Source: Drechslerella dactyloides
Taxonomy: Eukaryota > Ascomycota > Orbiliomycetes > Orbiliales > Orbiliaceae
Length of the DNA: 64,000 nucleotides
Assembly (NCBI GenBank): GCA_020064725.1
Contig: JAGTWJ010000002.1
Span: 1,550,001-1,614,000, forward strand
Direction: 5' to 3'
Shown here piece by piece: positions 34,238 through 46,034 of this stretch. The notes beneath the pieces are model-generated. The model saw only the letters and a program-made list of their open reading frames with translations, did no database searches and had not been told where the DNA came from. The translations under genes and the position numbers were made by a program. Position 1 is the first letter of the stretch; the number at the start of each line of letters is the position of its first letter.

Positions 34238-35275
34238 ATGGCGGCCTCGACGACGTGCCTCCGCTGCCTGCGGTCGAGGGCACTGCCAGCTGCATCCAAT
34301 CGCGCCTTCTCCGTCCTCAACCGCCCGCCGCCAAACTACCCGGGCCACGTCCCGCTGACGGGTCCCGAGCGCCTCTTCCTCGCAGCTGGCTCAGCGCTCA
34401 TGTCGTTCATCGACCCGCGCCGGGGAGGTAATTCTCCCCACCCTTCAACCATATTCGCTGATAACATTGATGACTAAAATCTCCCACGATATGTAGATAT
34501 GATTGCCCTGCTCGGCGAGACAACCGCGCAGCCGTTCTTCATCACCCGCCTGCGCGACACCATGCTCCGACACCCCACTGGCCGCCGCATCCTGCGCGCG
34601 CGGCCCCGCATCACCTCGCAGTCGCTCTCGCTGCCGCGACTGCGCTCGCTCCCGCCAAACACAATCGGCGCAACCTACGTCGCCTGGCTGGACCGCGAGG
34701 GCGTCAGCCCGGACACGCGCGCTGACGTCCGCTACATTGACGACGAGGAATGCGCGTACGTGATGCAGCGGTACCGCGAATGCCACGACTTCTACCACGC
34801 AATCACCGGCCTGCCGATCGTACGTGAGGGCGAGATCGCGCTGAAGGCATTCGAGTTTGCAAATACGGGGCTGCCGATGACGGGTCTGTCCGTGTTCTCC
34901 GCGCTGACGGTGAAAGCCGATGAGCGAGAGCGGCTGCTGAAGGTGTATCTGCCGTGGGCGGTACGCAATGGGATGCAGGCCGAGTCCGTGCTGAACGTGT
35001 ACTGGGAGGAGGAGCTGGAGACGGATGTTGGCGAGATGCGCGAGCGACTGGGGATCGAGGTCCCGCCGGACTTGCGGACAGCAAGGGCGGAGGCCCGGCG
35101 GCGCAAGCGGGATGGCAAGACTACGACGACAACGGCGACGACTGCAGCTGCGGGTACTGCTCCTACGGGCGACGAGACGGCGAAGGTCGAGACGGAGGCG
35201 GAGCGGGCGGAGCGCGAGCAGCTCGAGATCGAGCGGAAGGCGATGGAGATCCTCGAGCAGGCCGACAAGATGTAG
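34238..35275 (+). CDS. COQ4: ubiquinone biosynthesis protein COQ4
   Basis: Mitochondrial matrix-side inner-membrane protein needed for coenzyme Q synthesis; it scaffolds the CoQ complex and in recent work catalyses ring C1 decarboxylation/hydroxylation. Exons 34238-34427 and 34497-35275 join as DPRRG|DMIALLGETT and give 322 residues. The first 30 residues are an R/S-rich presequence (TTCLRCLRSRALPAASNRAF). The zinc signature HDxxHx11E is intact: HDFYH at 160-164 and Glu176, followed by GEIALKAFEF. The C-terminus is longer than in yeast and ends in a charged K/R/E helix with a threonine run (TTTTTATTAAAG). It is convergent with RIB7, 116 nt apart. Confidence 0.95.
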
Positions 35276-35391
35276 CTGTCGACTACGTCCAACTTGTATA
35301 TACTACCTACATACCCACTTATATTTTACCCAATATATTATTGTACATACACGCACCTACGGTCCATTGGGTTGGAATATGTGGGATATAG

Positions 35392-36216
35392 CTATAACCG
35401 CCCGCACACGACGACGTCCTCCCCCATCGGCACCCACGTCACATCGCGCAGTCGCGGCGGCACGAATCCCGCTGTCGCTGTCGCTGTCGTGGTCCGCTGC
35501 GGTGACACCACTACCCCGCCTTGGCCCAGCCATGTTGGCGCGATCGTGACGACGACAGCGTCGACGAGACCCTGCTGCTCTTCCTCCAGCAACGAATTGA
35601 TGACTCGCCCGCCGCCCTCCACCATCACGCTGCGCACACCCAACCGCTGCAATGCTGCCAGCACGTCTTCCCAGCGGAAACGGCCGTCGCGGGCAGGGAC
35701 GGTGATATAGCCCCCGCCATACTGCTCTAGAAGGCGCTGCCTCTGCAGGATGCTGCTGTCGTCGTGGATGTCATTTTTGGCGACGACGTCCCTTGCGGTG
35801 AGGATTATGGGGGCACGTCCTTTGCCGTTCTTTGCGGTCTGGACGACTCTGCTGTTCTCGGACACCTCCCAGCGGGCATGCGGGTCGAGGACGATGGGAA
35901 GCGGCTGGCGGGCGAGGTCCGCGCCTTCGAGCCGGCAGTTGAGACCCGGGTCGTCGGCGACGGCGGTGGAGACGCCGACGAGGATTGCGGAGTGGTGGGC
36001 GCGGAGATGGTGGGTCATGGCCTTGGAGAGCGGGCCGGAGAGGTGCGTCTGGACGCCGGGGGCGAGGGCGAGGGAGGCATCGAGCGAGGTTGCGAATGTG
36101 AGCGTCACGAAGGGTCGAGAAGCGTCCTCATGGCCGGAGGATGGCGAGGATGATGAGGCGGGCGGGAGGTACGGCGCGATCTGGGCAGCCAGGCCGGCGG
36201 GGAAGCTGAGCGCCAT
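35392..36216 (-). CDS. RIB7: 2,5-diamino-6-ribosylaminopyrimidinone 5'-phosphate reductase (RIB7)
   Basis: NADPH-dependent riboflavin-pathway enzyme reducing the ribosyl side chain to ribityl. Single exon, 274 residues. Family marks in order: RPFVTLTFATSLDASLAL, then LSGPLSKAMTHHLRAHHSAI, VGVSTAVADDPGLNCRL, and VRSVMVEGGGRVINSLL toward the C-terminus. These are the substrate- and NADPH-binding segments of the RibD_C fold. Its length suits the fungal RIB7 type, which has no fused deaminase domain. A short low-complexity SSSSPSSGHED insert lies near residue 22. No transit peptide is seen, consistent with a cytosolic enzyme. Confidence 0.92.
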   Translation of the reverse strand: MALSFPAGLAAQIAPYLPPASSSSPSSGHEDASRPFVTLTFATSLDASLALAPGVQTHLSGPLSKAMTHHLRAHHSAILVGVSTAVADDPGLNCRLEGADLARQPLPIVLDPHARWEVSENSRVVQTAKNGKGRAPIILTARDVVAKNDIHDDSSILQRQRLLEQYGGGYITVPARDGRFRWEDVLAALQRLGVRSVMVEGGGRVINSLLEEEQQGLVDAVVVTIAPTWLGQGGVVVSPQRTTTATATAGFVPPRLRDVTWVPMGEDVVVCGRL

Positions 36217-38239
36217 GACTGGAGAAGTTGAAAATGGGGATTAGTCAGCGGGTCGCGATATCATAAGAAGAAGCTGTCTCTCGAATAGACGTTCGCGATG
36301 TCCCACTCGTCTCCACGACACCAGCCGGCAGCCATCGACGCCGCCTCGAAGCGCCCGGCCTTGTGCTCCGTGCCACGGATGCCTGTGCCTGCAGAACTGC
36401 CGTGCAATCTACGGAAGAAGATAAAATAAAATAAAACCCAACGATGGCAGGCAGCGTGCCCGGCGCTACGGACACATACATCAGGTGCGCACACGACCAT
36501 GCATGCAGCATGCAGCAAACCAGCCAGGCCGTCGCCAGGCAAACAGCTCGAAACAGCACCATTGAGCCATGGGAAGGCTAGGGGTGTAGCCTTGTCTCCC
36601 TCCAGCGACCGACGACAGCGGACGGAGATGACGATGGTGACTGATGGTGATATCTGCACCTGTACGCCCGTGACGGCGGGCTGTCGGGCGGGCGGGTCGG
36701 TTGGACTGGTTACATGCACCGCATCATCTTGATATCTCGCAAGGAGTATATTTAGGATGCAAATGTCTGCGGCTGGTTGAATGCTTCGAGAATATCACCC
36801 CGACTCCAATCGACCCCGGACGACGCTTCGTGACGACGGCAACAGGTCCACCAGGTCTGCCTGTCCGTGAGTGTCCGTCTGCCTGTCCTGTCCTGTCTTG
36901 TCTGTCCGACTGTCATGGCGCGCAATGACCGCCCTCCCACGGACCGGCCCACAGCACCTGCAGCCCATCTGCATGAATCGCCCGGTTGAATGGCCTGTCG
37001 CGAAGCGGCTGTTGCATGTTGAAGATATATCGGCAGGATCGATCCTGCTTTTTTTTATCAATTGACCCGGGCGTCAGCGTCCTTGAGCAAACACCCATCC
37101 CATGGAAATATATGAATGGCATACGCACACCATGCCGGCCCTGTCGTTTGCTCTACTTTTGAATAAATGTCATCTCGAGATGACATGACGCAGCTTGTCC
37201 GAAACGGGCGAAAGTTAGGACGGACGGACGAGCCCTGCAACGGTCGAGGCCCCGGCGTCTATCCCATCTTTTTCCCTCCACGAAGTGAGTCTGAAGTATG
37301 TACTGTGTCCTTCGCTCCGTATGTAACGTATATGTGCTGACATGCAAACCATACTTGCTCATCAGCACGCAGGAAGCGTTACCTTTCCGATCGTGGGGGA
37401 CGAGACCTGGCGAGAGCTATAGCAGGCCCTGTTAAGCGCCGGCCCATTTTTGGGGCCCAATCAGACGGACTCGCCCCGGCCGGCCAATCACGTCGCCCGC
37501 CGGCCTCGACCTCAAATTTGTCGCCAGGTACGGCCGTGTCGAAGCGCGCTGATTGGCCGCTGTCCCCGGCCGCCCGCAAGCTCACAGCTGCGATCGAGCA
37601 GCTGGGGCCCGTAGCGCCGGCCGTGGTTGCAGTTGAATTTCACTCGATTTGCTGCTGTGTCCCGAACAAAGGCGATGCGGACGGTCGACCGTTCCTTCGT
37701 GCTCTTCCATTGCGCGCATACCGCCCGGCCGCAAATTGCATGCATCTTGGCTGACTGGCGATATTCGATTTTCTCCCCGACGGATGCTATTTTTAATTTC
37801 TGCCAGTCGTCGTTCACCACAGGGCTCGAATGACACTAACTGCTGGTCCTGTTGACTTTATATTTATATCTGTTGCGTCGCCGTTACGTTGGTGTTCTCC
37901 TTCTCCCCTCCAGTTTGCATTTTATATCTGATTCTGTCCTTTGATACTTCACCGTTATAGTTATAATACCCCCCCACGTCGCCTTCGTTTCTCACAGACA
38001 CGCTTGCCCTATACTTCCTTTAATATTCTACCCGTCTCTCCTTCACAGTCAGGCTCTTCCCTCGCAGGTCCTCGTTGGCTGGCCTACTTTCATTATATCA
38101 ATACACTCATTCACTCTTTCATTCAATTTTGAATCGATATCGCAGTCTCCGGTAGACTGTCTGTCACTACCATACAACCACTCACTCATCCGCTTTTCGA
38201 TACGCGCCCGGCCGTCGTATAACATATAATATAGCAACC
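36217..38239. other. intergenic, RIB7 upstream region and leader of the polyQ gene
   Basis: About 2 kb with no supported gene. The last 400 nt before 38240 are pyrimidine-rich (CTTC, CCCTCC stretches) with TATATTTATA near 37858, fitting a promoter and long 5' leader of the downstream gene. Confidence 0.5.
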
Positions 38240-40191
38240 ATGGGCTTCTTCGACAAGGTCAAGTCCAGCTCCGTCCGCCAGGACACCCGCGGCGTCAACC
38301 CGCTCCCGCCCCAGCTGCAGCAGTTCGACGCCTCCGCATACATCGCCTCGAACCCGGCGCTCAAGCAGCAGTTCGCCCAGCCGTCATCCTACCCCTTCAC
38401 TTCTAATGGCGGCATCCCGACTCCGAACAGCACCCCGCCGCCCGCCCACTCCGTCGCCCGCCCTGTCATCGACACCAACGTCCCCTCCGTCATCGCCCAC
38501 CAGAACCAGCAAGCCCAGCAACAGCAACAGCAACAGCAGCAGCAAGGCCAGGCGCAGGGACAGGGACAAGGACAGTACAGCATGGTGTACAGCAACAGCG
38601 TGACGTCGCCCGGCGTCCAGGACGTCTACGTCGTCCCCTTCGCCCAGCAGCAACAGCAACAGCAGCAGATGCAACTGCAAGCGCAGTCGCAAGCCGCGGC
38701 CCGCAGACACTCGTACGTTCCCGGCCAGCCGTACCAGCAGATGTACGCGAGCAGCTTTGGCATGCAGGCCCAGCAGAATATGCAATATCAGCCGGCAATG
38801 TCGACCCCGCCCACGCTGCCGCAGGCGCTGCCGCAACTTCCCCAAGTCCCGCAGCAGATGCCACAGGCTCAGCAGCAGCAGCAACAACAACAACAGCAGC
38901 AACACTCTCGCGAGCCATCGCCCGCGGCTCGTAGGTACTCCATGCAAGTGGACCGGCTCTCGCCGCCGGCAGCATTCCCCTCGCAGCTGCCCGTCCAGCG
39001 CATGAACAGCCTCAAGCAAGCCACAAAGCTGTATCAGCTGTCCGACAATCCCAGCGAGCCGGCCAACCACTTCATCCCGCGCAACATGGACGGCAGGGCA
39101 CCGGAACGCGACGAGGTCCTGACGGTCCTCAGGCCGATGAACCTGACCGACTACCTCACCATCACCGGCCCGGATGACATGACCCGCCACATCCCCGCGA
39201 TCGACCGCAGCGAGGCCGCGGTGTCCGAGTTCCAGCACCCGGACCCGGAATCTCTCACCGGCCAGTCGTACCCGCTCATGCGAAAGCAGGCGTGGACGCG
39301 GCCCTGCGAAGACACGTTCAGCAAGCTGTTGACCTGGAACGGGCGTCGCGTGACACCGTACCCGACGCAGACGCTGGGGCAGCTGATCTGCGGCGAGGAG
39401 GACGTCGCCAGCTTGTCCGACGACTTTTGGCTCAAGCCAGTCCACACGGCGACCTGCGCCTGGCTGCAGGCGATTGATTCCGCGCGGTACAACGGCGAGC
39501 ACACCAAGGGCCATGCCTCGCGGCTCGTCAGCACGAGCACCACGAGCATCGACGGCATTGCCGAGAACCGCGAGGACCTCGACATCGCGATGCTCCACTT
39601 CGGCAAGCAGTTTACACTGTACCCCGCGGCCCAGCAGCACGCCATCGCCATGGCGAAAAAGCAGTCCGTGTTCTTCGTCGAGTTCGTTTCGCCGGGCGTC
39701 CTGACCGAGTCCGGCGGCAAGATGTGGGAGGAAGGCCGCGCGGAGACGGTCGGGCAGGAGATGGAGGAGCGGTTCACGCACTCCTTCTACACTGCTACAA
39801 GACAGGTAAGCTCTTGAGTGCAATATCCCGGCATATTTCTTGAAGGTGGTTACTTCGTGCTAACGGTGTGTTTGCTTTCCAGGTGGCGACGACAGCGAAG
39901 AGCCTCCGATGCCGAGCCGGCGCGCTCTGCGACTATGAGAACCTCGTCCTGTTCTACTTCAAAGGCCAGCCGGAGTCCTTCACCGGCCCCGAGTCGACGG
40001 CGGAGGTGCTGCATCTGCGATACACGGATCCGCATGCGCGGTACGTGATGGCCGAGCTGGTGTACCGCTCGATGGCGGACATGAGCGAGCGCCTGAACCT
40101 AGGCAACATGAGCAAGGTCGTCGAGGCGAACGGGCAGATGAACGTGAAGAATTTCAACATGATGTGGGGTTCCGCCAGCGTCGTCAGATGA
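38240..40191 (+). CDS. polyglutamine-rich protein of unknown function
   Basis: Two exons, 38240-39805 and 39883-40191 (join ATRQ|VATTAKSL), give 624 residues; I recognise no family. The first half is disordered, with three glutamine clusters (about residues 91-105, 136-150 and 213-228) and repeated QMQLQAQSQ/QQMPQAQ units. The second half, from about residue 275, looks globular: DYLTITGPDDMTRHIP, KQAWTRPCEDTFSKLLTWNG, VFFVEFVSPGVL, and a C-terminal segment with LRYTDPHARYVMAELVYR. There is no signal peptide or membrane segment. The N-terminal MGFFDKVKSS is short and amphipathic. CAG/CAA mixing in the Q tracts suggests length variability. Possible roles (scaffold, RNA-binding or transcription cofactor) are open. 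Confidence 0.85.
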
Positions 40192-43100
40192 GCGCCGTGC
40201 CCGCGCATGTTCGCTTGCTTCCTTTCGCTTCTTGTTGCATGCTGTCTGTCCGTCTGTCTGCATTTGGATTCTGCATTGCCTTGCATCACTATAATGACCT
40301 GCTTAGCGTTCACGTACACACATATCTACGAATTTCAAAAAAGGGAAAGGAAGGGGAAAACAAAAAGGAGAATTCATGTTCCGGTCGTGCTCTTGCATTT
40401 TCGTCGGTGTTTTCTGCGTTTCGGGTTGCATGTTGTATCACTGCTTGCGGTAGTTTAGCTCTAGTTTAGGTTCTGGCGGCGTGGGGAGGGTTAATATCAT
40501 ATGCGTGTATATAGCGTATCAAATCCAGTCTTCGAGAGTTTTTGAGGAATCCATATTCGAATGCAGGAGGTTCGAGCCGGGCTCGAGATCCGTGATGTTG
40601 ACACTGGCGGAGGTTGTGGCGGTGCGGTGCGGCCAAAATGCAACACGACAACGAGTTAGAATCGCGACAGCGAGCACGTGGTGGCGCAGGCGCCCGAATG
40701 AGTGCTCCGGATATTAAAACCGCAGATGCAAGGCATGGCCACGGCTTCGTTTCCAGACGAACAATAACCAAAAAAAAATAAGTTACCAAACGCCCACTCG
40801 CACTCGATTTCTGGCGGTTTACGTAACTGGCCCGCGGATCAAGTTCCCTTTGACGGATTCAAGTCGCGGCATCAGTGCAGTGCAGTGTGGGGAGGTCCCA
40901 GTGTCCAGCTGTGCACACGACTGATCGGGCAGACGGCGTGCATGTGTAGATGTCAGGCAGGTGGACGGTAACAGAGTAGTCGCATGAGTAGTCCGCTCGG
41001 GTCAGCGAGACAGACAGACAAACATGCTAGTCTTGGGGACACTGGACCCTGTCCACCTCCTACGCCCGTCAGTGGTCGTTGATCTCTGCAAATATTGATC
41101 CGATCAGATTGTGGGAGACGCACGAGAGATCGATCACGCACCGGGTACCGACCAGGCGGCGCGGACGGCGGTGCGGGTAGCATGTATTTCTATGTGCGAC
41201 GGACTCTGTCGTAGCATGCTTGACACGTATTCGAGGGCTTTGCAAGTACTAGTCCCCGCTGATTCCTTCGCAAACCGAGGTGATGCTTGCTCGAGTGGTC
41301 TGCTTGCCTGTCTGCGTGTCTGTCTCCTGCCTGCTTGTCTTCGGGCCATGCAGGCAGCGGAGTGCGAGCGAGCGCTGGGGGTGCTGTCTGCGGGTGGTAT
41401 TGTCTCATAATGGCTGATGGGTGTTTCCACGAAGGGCGGCACGGGCAGGGACAAGCTTGCCGTCTGGAAGTACCGTGTCATGGGGGTGATCCGGATGGCG
41501 TGTGGACGTGCACCGGGCGGGCAGGTTGGGGGTACACTGCTCGTGGGCGGACGCTAGTCAGCTTTCTTCTTCGACTTTTTCTTCCAGATGTTCTGTGAGG
41601 GCGGAGATATGTGCGTGGCGAGGGAGAATTTGGCCGATGGCGATGCAGAGGAGGCCGGTGCTGTGCGGTGAAGATTCTGTGTGTGCTGTGTACGTTTGAG
41701 GAAGAAAGAACCTTGCCCGTGCATGCCCGTCGGCGCATCACCACCATCATCAGTATTCTAGGCAGCAGGTCAGGGAGGTAAGGTTGGGGACCCGCAACTG
41801 ACGGATCGAGTATCCATCTGTATCCCACCCGTCAGACTGGATCGATAGCCTGGCTCGACTTGTTTTTGTGATCTCACAACTGCGAGTCTCAAATCCACCT
41901 GTACGCATTCACGTTGCCCCTCTCTTTTGATCAGCCTTGAAACAAGTGTCTGGAATTATCTCCTCGAGACTGCGTATACTGAGCTACTTCGCCCTCCCGT
42001 CCCGAGCGCACGAGTTGCGGTTTCACACTCAAAAATTGTCTCGAACGGCAGCCAGTCACCGCGGACGGCAGTACAATTTTTCCGAGTCCGACAGTCCTCA
42101 GCTGAATGTACAAGCCCTGCGGCAGGACATCGTAAAATGCAATGAATACGTGTACGTGCCAAGTATGCAAGCGCATCGGTGTATCCTAGCCCTGAGGCAA
42201 GACGGGTGCTAGCTAGCTAGCTAGCATTGCTCGATTGTATCCTGGTGACAGTAATCGCATCTCCTCGGGCTATAACTGGCCATCATAGTCAGGGTGTATA
42301 CCTATGTTACTTGATATCCCCGAATCTTCAAACTCCGTGCGATCAGGATGGATTAATTGACAAGTTTTGTACCACATTGAAAGAACGAAGTGACTGCCTA
42401 GGTACCTACCTCGGCAGTGTAGACACTCGAGTTCAAATCGGTGATCGGTTTAGCAATTAATCGGTCTCATGGCAAGGCCGAGACGTCCATATGAATCAGA
42501 CACGGGCATTGACAAAAACGATCAGTGAATCGCCCGACCAAATTATATCGAACGGCTGCTGAATAAGGACGAACCGACAGTTGATTACGAGAAGGCACGC
42601 GCTCAATCCCATTGTGTATACATGCAGACACATGCATAAAACACATGTGCTAGAGAGCATGCGTGAACTGTGCGTAGAGTATTAGATTAGACCTCCGGAG
42701 ACACCACCCCGCATCCCACATAGTATACTACTAGTATACACCGAGTACGGACGAAGTATGACAATACCGTCAAGATAATAGATCACTAATATCAAGTAAT
42801 ATTCGCCGTCCGCACACCCAGCTGCATATAGCCCATGTCATAGAGCTATACAGTCCAGGCCTCGCACGCTATAACGTTAACTCCTGCACCCCGCCCAAAC
42901 GAGTATTCTGTCGCATGCCGCCGCATCCGTCCTACGCTCCATATACAAGCCGTACCACGTCGAAGGGATACCGGACGAACAAACCCCAATTTCGAATTCT
43001 CCCCCATGCCATCTTATCTGCGGCGTCCTATCAAATTACCCCCGTCCAAGCTTCCCGACGGACGGACGACTCGCCGGATGGAACAGCGCTAAGGGATTTA

Positions 43101-44152
43101 AAGGTATCCCCCACATCCCTTAATCGATGCTCTCCCAAGTGTAACATGCGGAATCTGCGTAAGACACTGCAATCTCAGACGGGAAACTTCGGTATATATC
43201 GGAACCTGTGATCGTGCGCGTGTGCATGCTGAACGTCTGTCAATATAATGGTCAAATCAGCCGATGCCGCCCGCCACTCGATCGTGCAGCCCAAGTATCA
43301 GCGGTGGTAGTATATATAGATAAGTACTTGGTAAGTAAGTAATAAGTAAGTACCATCCGGATGAGATGGTGCGGAATGCCAACCGTGAAAACAAAACGCT
43401 CTATAACTATGCGTACAGAAACACTCCTTCGCTATAGCGACCCAGGTATCCTCCCTCAAAGATAGTAGTATATATAGTGATGATCATCAAAAACAACTGC
43501 CGCCGCGAAGTGTAAGAACGCCACCCTCATGCAACCAGCCCGTGCAAAAATAACCAAAAAACTCTCCAACCGAATGACAATATATGGTTTAAATCTTAGT
43601 ACAAGTAATCTGTAATCGTCGAAGAGAAACCGGCGGGTTGGTCCCACTGGTAAAGCAAAAAGAAAAGAAAAGGAAAGGCTACAACTCATCCGAGCTGCCT
43701 GTAAAGTTTAAAGGGTGATATCCGCAGCGCGGCTCACTCTTTCCCCGCGTGTGCGACCAAACCACAGCTTCTGCTCCGCGCAAGTCCAAAGATGGATAAA
43801 GATTCCAAAGGTCAGCAAAGCGGTTGGCTAGGCCATCCTTAGGGGATAGATTAAACCAAAAACAACAACAGGAGACAGCTTCAGAAAAAACGGATTATGG
43901 TATCAAAAAAGCTAGCTGGCTAATAAACGTCGAAATAGTAGAAAAGCTCGCGCAATGCTGGTAAGATATCGGAAAGCCCGAACGATTGGTGACCGTGCGA
44001 TCCGTGAGCAGCTGCATGGGATGCACATGCCGCTTCCGATCTCGCACGCTCTATGAGTCACGATGCCATAGCTGTCGGTCCGGAACGATTGACAAACGGA
44101 ATGCTGCAGCCGGGTAATTCCCCCCACGCATTCTCCGAATGAACAAGATTCC
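40192..44152. other. long intergenic region between the polyQ gene and SIW14
   Basis: Almost 4 kb where the two flanking genes are convergent, so neither promoter is expected here. No frame has a family match or splice support. Contents noted: a GCTA tetranucleotide repeat at 42208-42225, GTAA-rich repeats near 43324-43351 and scattered TATATA tracts. Non-coding transcripts or a decayed element are possible; I see no direct evidence. Confidence 0.45.
42208..42225. repeat. GCTA tetranucleotide repeat
   Basis: Four perfect GCTA units; each unit is half of a self-complementary octamer. Confidence 0.85.
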
Positions 44153-45519
44153 CTACCGGACCCATCCATTGTCACGGGCCATGCAGAGCAGCTGGGCTTC
44201 TTCCCAGAGTTCGATGACCTGCTCGTCGAGGACTCTCTCTTTCGGATGGGAGAAGCGTCGGTATTCGTCAAAGACGTTCGAGAGCGTCCATTTCTGGATC
44301 TTGCGAAGGCATCCCACGATGCACCCGGTTCGATGCTGTGCGTCCGCGGGGGCGTCCATGTCAGCTGCTGCGATCCAATCGCTAGGAGCGCGCACGTGCT
44401 CACCTTTCCCTTGTTGCAGTGTATCAAAATCGGATGATTTCGTTTGTCCAGAATGATGCTCACCGCCTGTGTGATCTTATCAAGTGGGACTATAAGAGAA
44501 AAGGTTTAGCTGTATGTCGCAGAAGCCCGATTCGCGGACGCACGATGAGGGATGCGACCCACCTTCGACAAACGGCTCCTTGTTCGCGGCGATGCCGATT
44601 TGAATGTGCTGGATGTCGTTCGCACGCATAAACTCGACGCTGCTCTCCGGGTATTTCTCAGGGATCAAGGTCCTAGTGAGCACCGAATTAGTCCCCGTCT
44701 CCGAGTCTCGAATTGTTTCTTCTTATTGAATGAATGAGGAGCGTACAAGATTGTCTTGAGCTTGAGCATTTTCAGGTATGGGAAATTGGATTCTGCCGGA
44801 AACGAGCTTCGGTAAACGCCGGGCCAAACCATGGAGAAATTGTTCGGGACATCGTATTCATCGGTCAAGCTCTTCGTACTCGGCGCGGACGCGGATAGGG
44901 ACATGTGTGGGATGGAGAGGATCGAATCTTCGGGAATCTGGAAGCAGAAGCTTCCCGTGGACGTCGTGTTCGTTCTGGTCAGGAGGCTCGCGTTGCTGGT
45001 ATCATCTCCGGAGTCTTCGGTCACTGTCGAATCTGGATTGGGTGGGTGGATCAGCCCGGCTGCGTTTTTCTCGAAGGATTTTTGTGTAACCAAGGCCGAG
45101 CGGCTTGGTGGGTGTGTGGGTGGTGGTGGTGGTGGGGGGTTTGTCGGCGTACCTTCCAGTTCATCGGGGCTGCCCAGAAACTTCATGTTGTGGTGGATGG
45201 AAAAGGTGATGTTCCCTTCCAGGCTCGTCGATCTGAGGAGCTTGGACCTGGTGGTTGTGGCGGTGGTGATGGCGGTGATGGTAGAGGAGGAGGAGGGCGT
45301 GGAAGTTGTGGCGGTCGTTGTTGTTGTTGTGCGAGTGAAGGTGGTGGAGGAGGAGGTGGTGGTGGGCCTCGGGGCGAGGGCAGAGGGCGAGGGGAGAGGC
45401 GCCGACAAGGAAATTGGCGATTTCAGAGTCTGCAGATTGGCATCTGAGGCGGGTCTGGTCAAGGGGACCAGATGCGATGGGAAGGCGTCCTCTCGTCGAG
45501 GTGTTGAGACGGCAATCAT
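44153..45519 (-). CDS. SIW14: Siw14-type atypical dual-specificity phosphatase
   Basis: Plant-and-fungi atypical DSP; yeast Siw14 removes the 5-beta-phosphate of inositol pyrophosphates. Exons 45519-45153, 45032-44747, 44672-44563, 44489-44404 and 44335-44153 give 343 residues. The catalytic domain covers about 170-343: FSMVWPGVYRSSFP, LKTILTLIPEKYPE, GIAANKEPFVEVP, then the CX5R loop HCNKGKHRTGC (Cys279, Arg285) and FDEYRRFSHPKERVLD. The intron between exons 4 and 5 falls inside the active-site loop, between K and H. The N-terminal 165 residues are an unusual T/S-rich, disordered extension absent from yeast Siw14. The 120-nt intron 45152-45033 is a multiple of three and stop-free; keeping it would add 40 residues, mostly prolines. 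Confidence 0.9.
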
Positions 45520-45713
45520 CGCGTGACCAGGAGTCGGAGGCCGAGACGAGGCGTGAACGGGCTTTGGGTAAGAAGAAGAAGAAGAGAACCGGCCCAGCTC
45601 GCAGGCGGGAGCGGCAAGGGCGCGCGAGAGCGGGAAAACCGGGAGGCCAGGGAGGTGCTCGACGGCTAATTATAAAAGCGAGATCGCAGGTAAGGCTGAG
45701 GGAGAGAGAGCGA

Positions 45714-45740
45714 GCGAGAGAGAGAGAGAGAGAGAGAGAG
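45714..45740. repeat. GA dinucleotide repeat upstream of SIW14
   Basis: About 13 GA units, slightly interrupted, roughly 200 nt upstream of the SIW14 start; a likely GAGA-type promoter element or polymorphic tract. Confidence 0.9.
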
Positions 45741-46014
45741 CGAGAATGAGAGTGAAAAAAGGAGACGACGGCCGGCAATCTCGAGAACGAGGGGGGTCCT
45801 GTTTTCAGAGGAAGCGGACGGGGGCAGCGGACGAAGGGGAGGTCTAGTATAAATCGAGGGTCGTCAGTATGGGTTTGGCGGGATGTATCGAGGCGGATGC
45901 AGTACGGGATTGCTGACGGGGACTAGCACGCGGAAACAGCGGCCTGCGGGAGGGCAACCTGCTGGAGCTGACTGATTGCCGTCGGCTGCATGGCTGCTGA
46001 TTCGTGGACCCGGT

Positions 46015-46034
46015 GTATATATATATATATATAT
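46015..46034. repeat. TA dinucleotide repeat
   Basis: Ten TA units. Confidence 0.9.

Noticed and set aside
34238..36216. COQ4 and RIB7 as part of a biosynthetic cluster
   Set aside because: They belong to unrelated primary pathways and are merely convergent neighbours; no transporter, regulator or tailoring enzymes of a cluster are present.
38384..39823. 479-codon frame antisense to the polyQ gene
   Set aside because: Leucine-rich mirror of CAG/CAA repeats; typical artefact of GC-rich coding sequence.
40566..40600. B-box-like GGTTCGAGCC after the polyQ gene
   Set aside because: T-stem pairing fails and no D-arm is present upstream.
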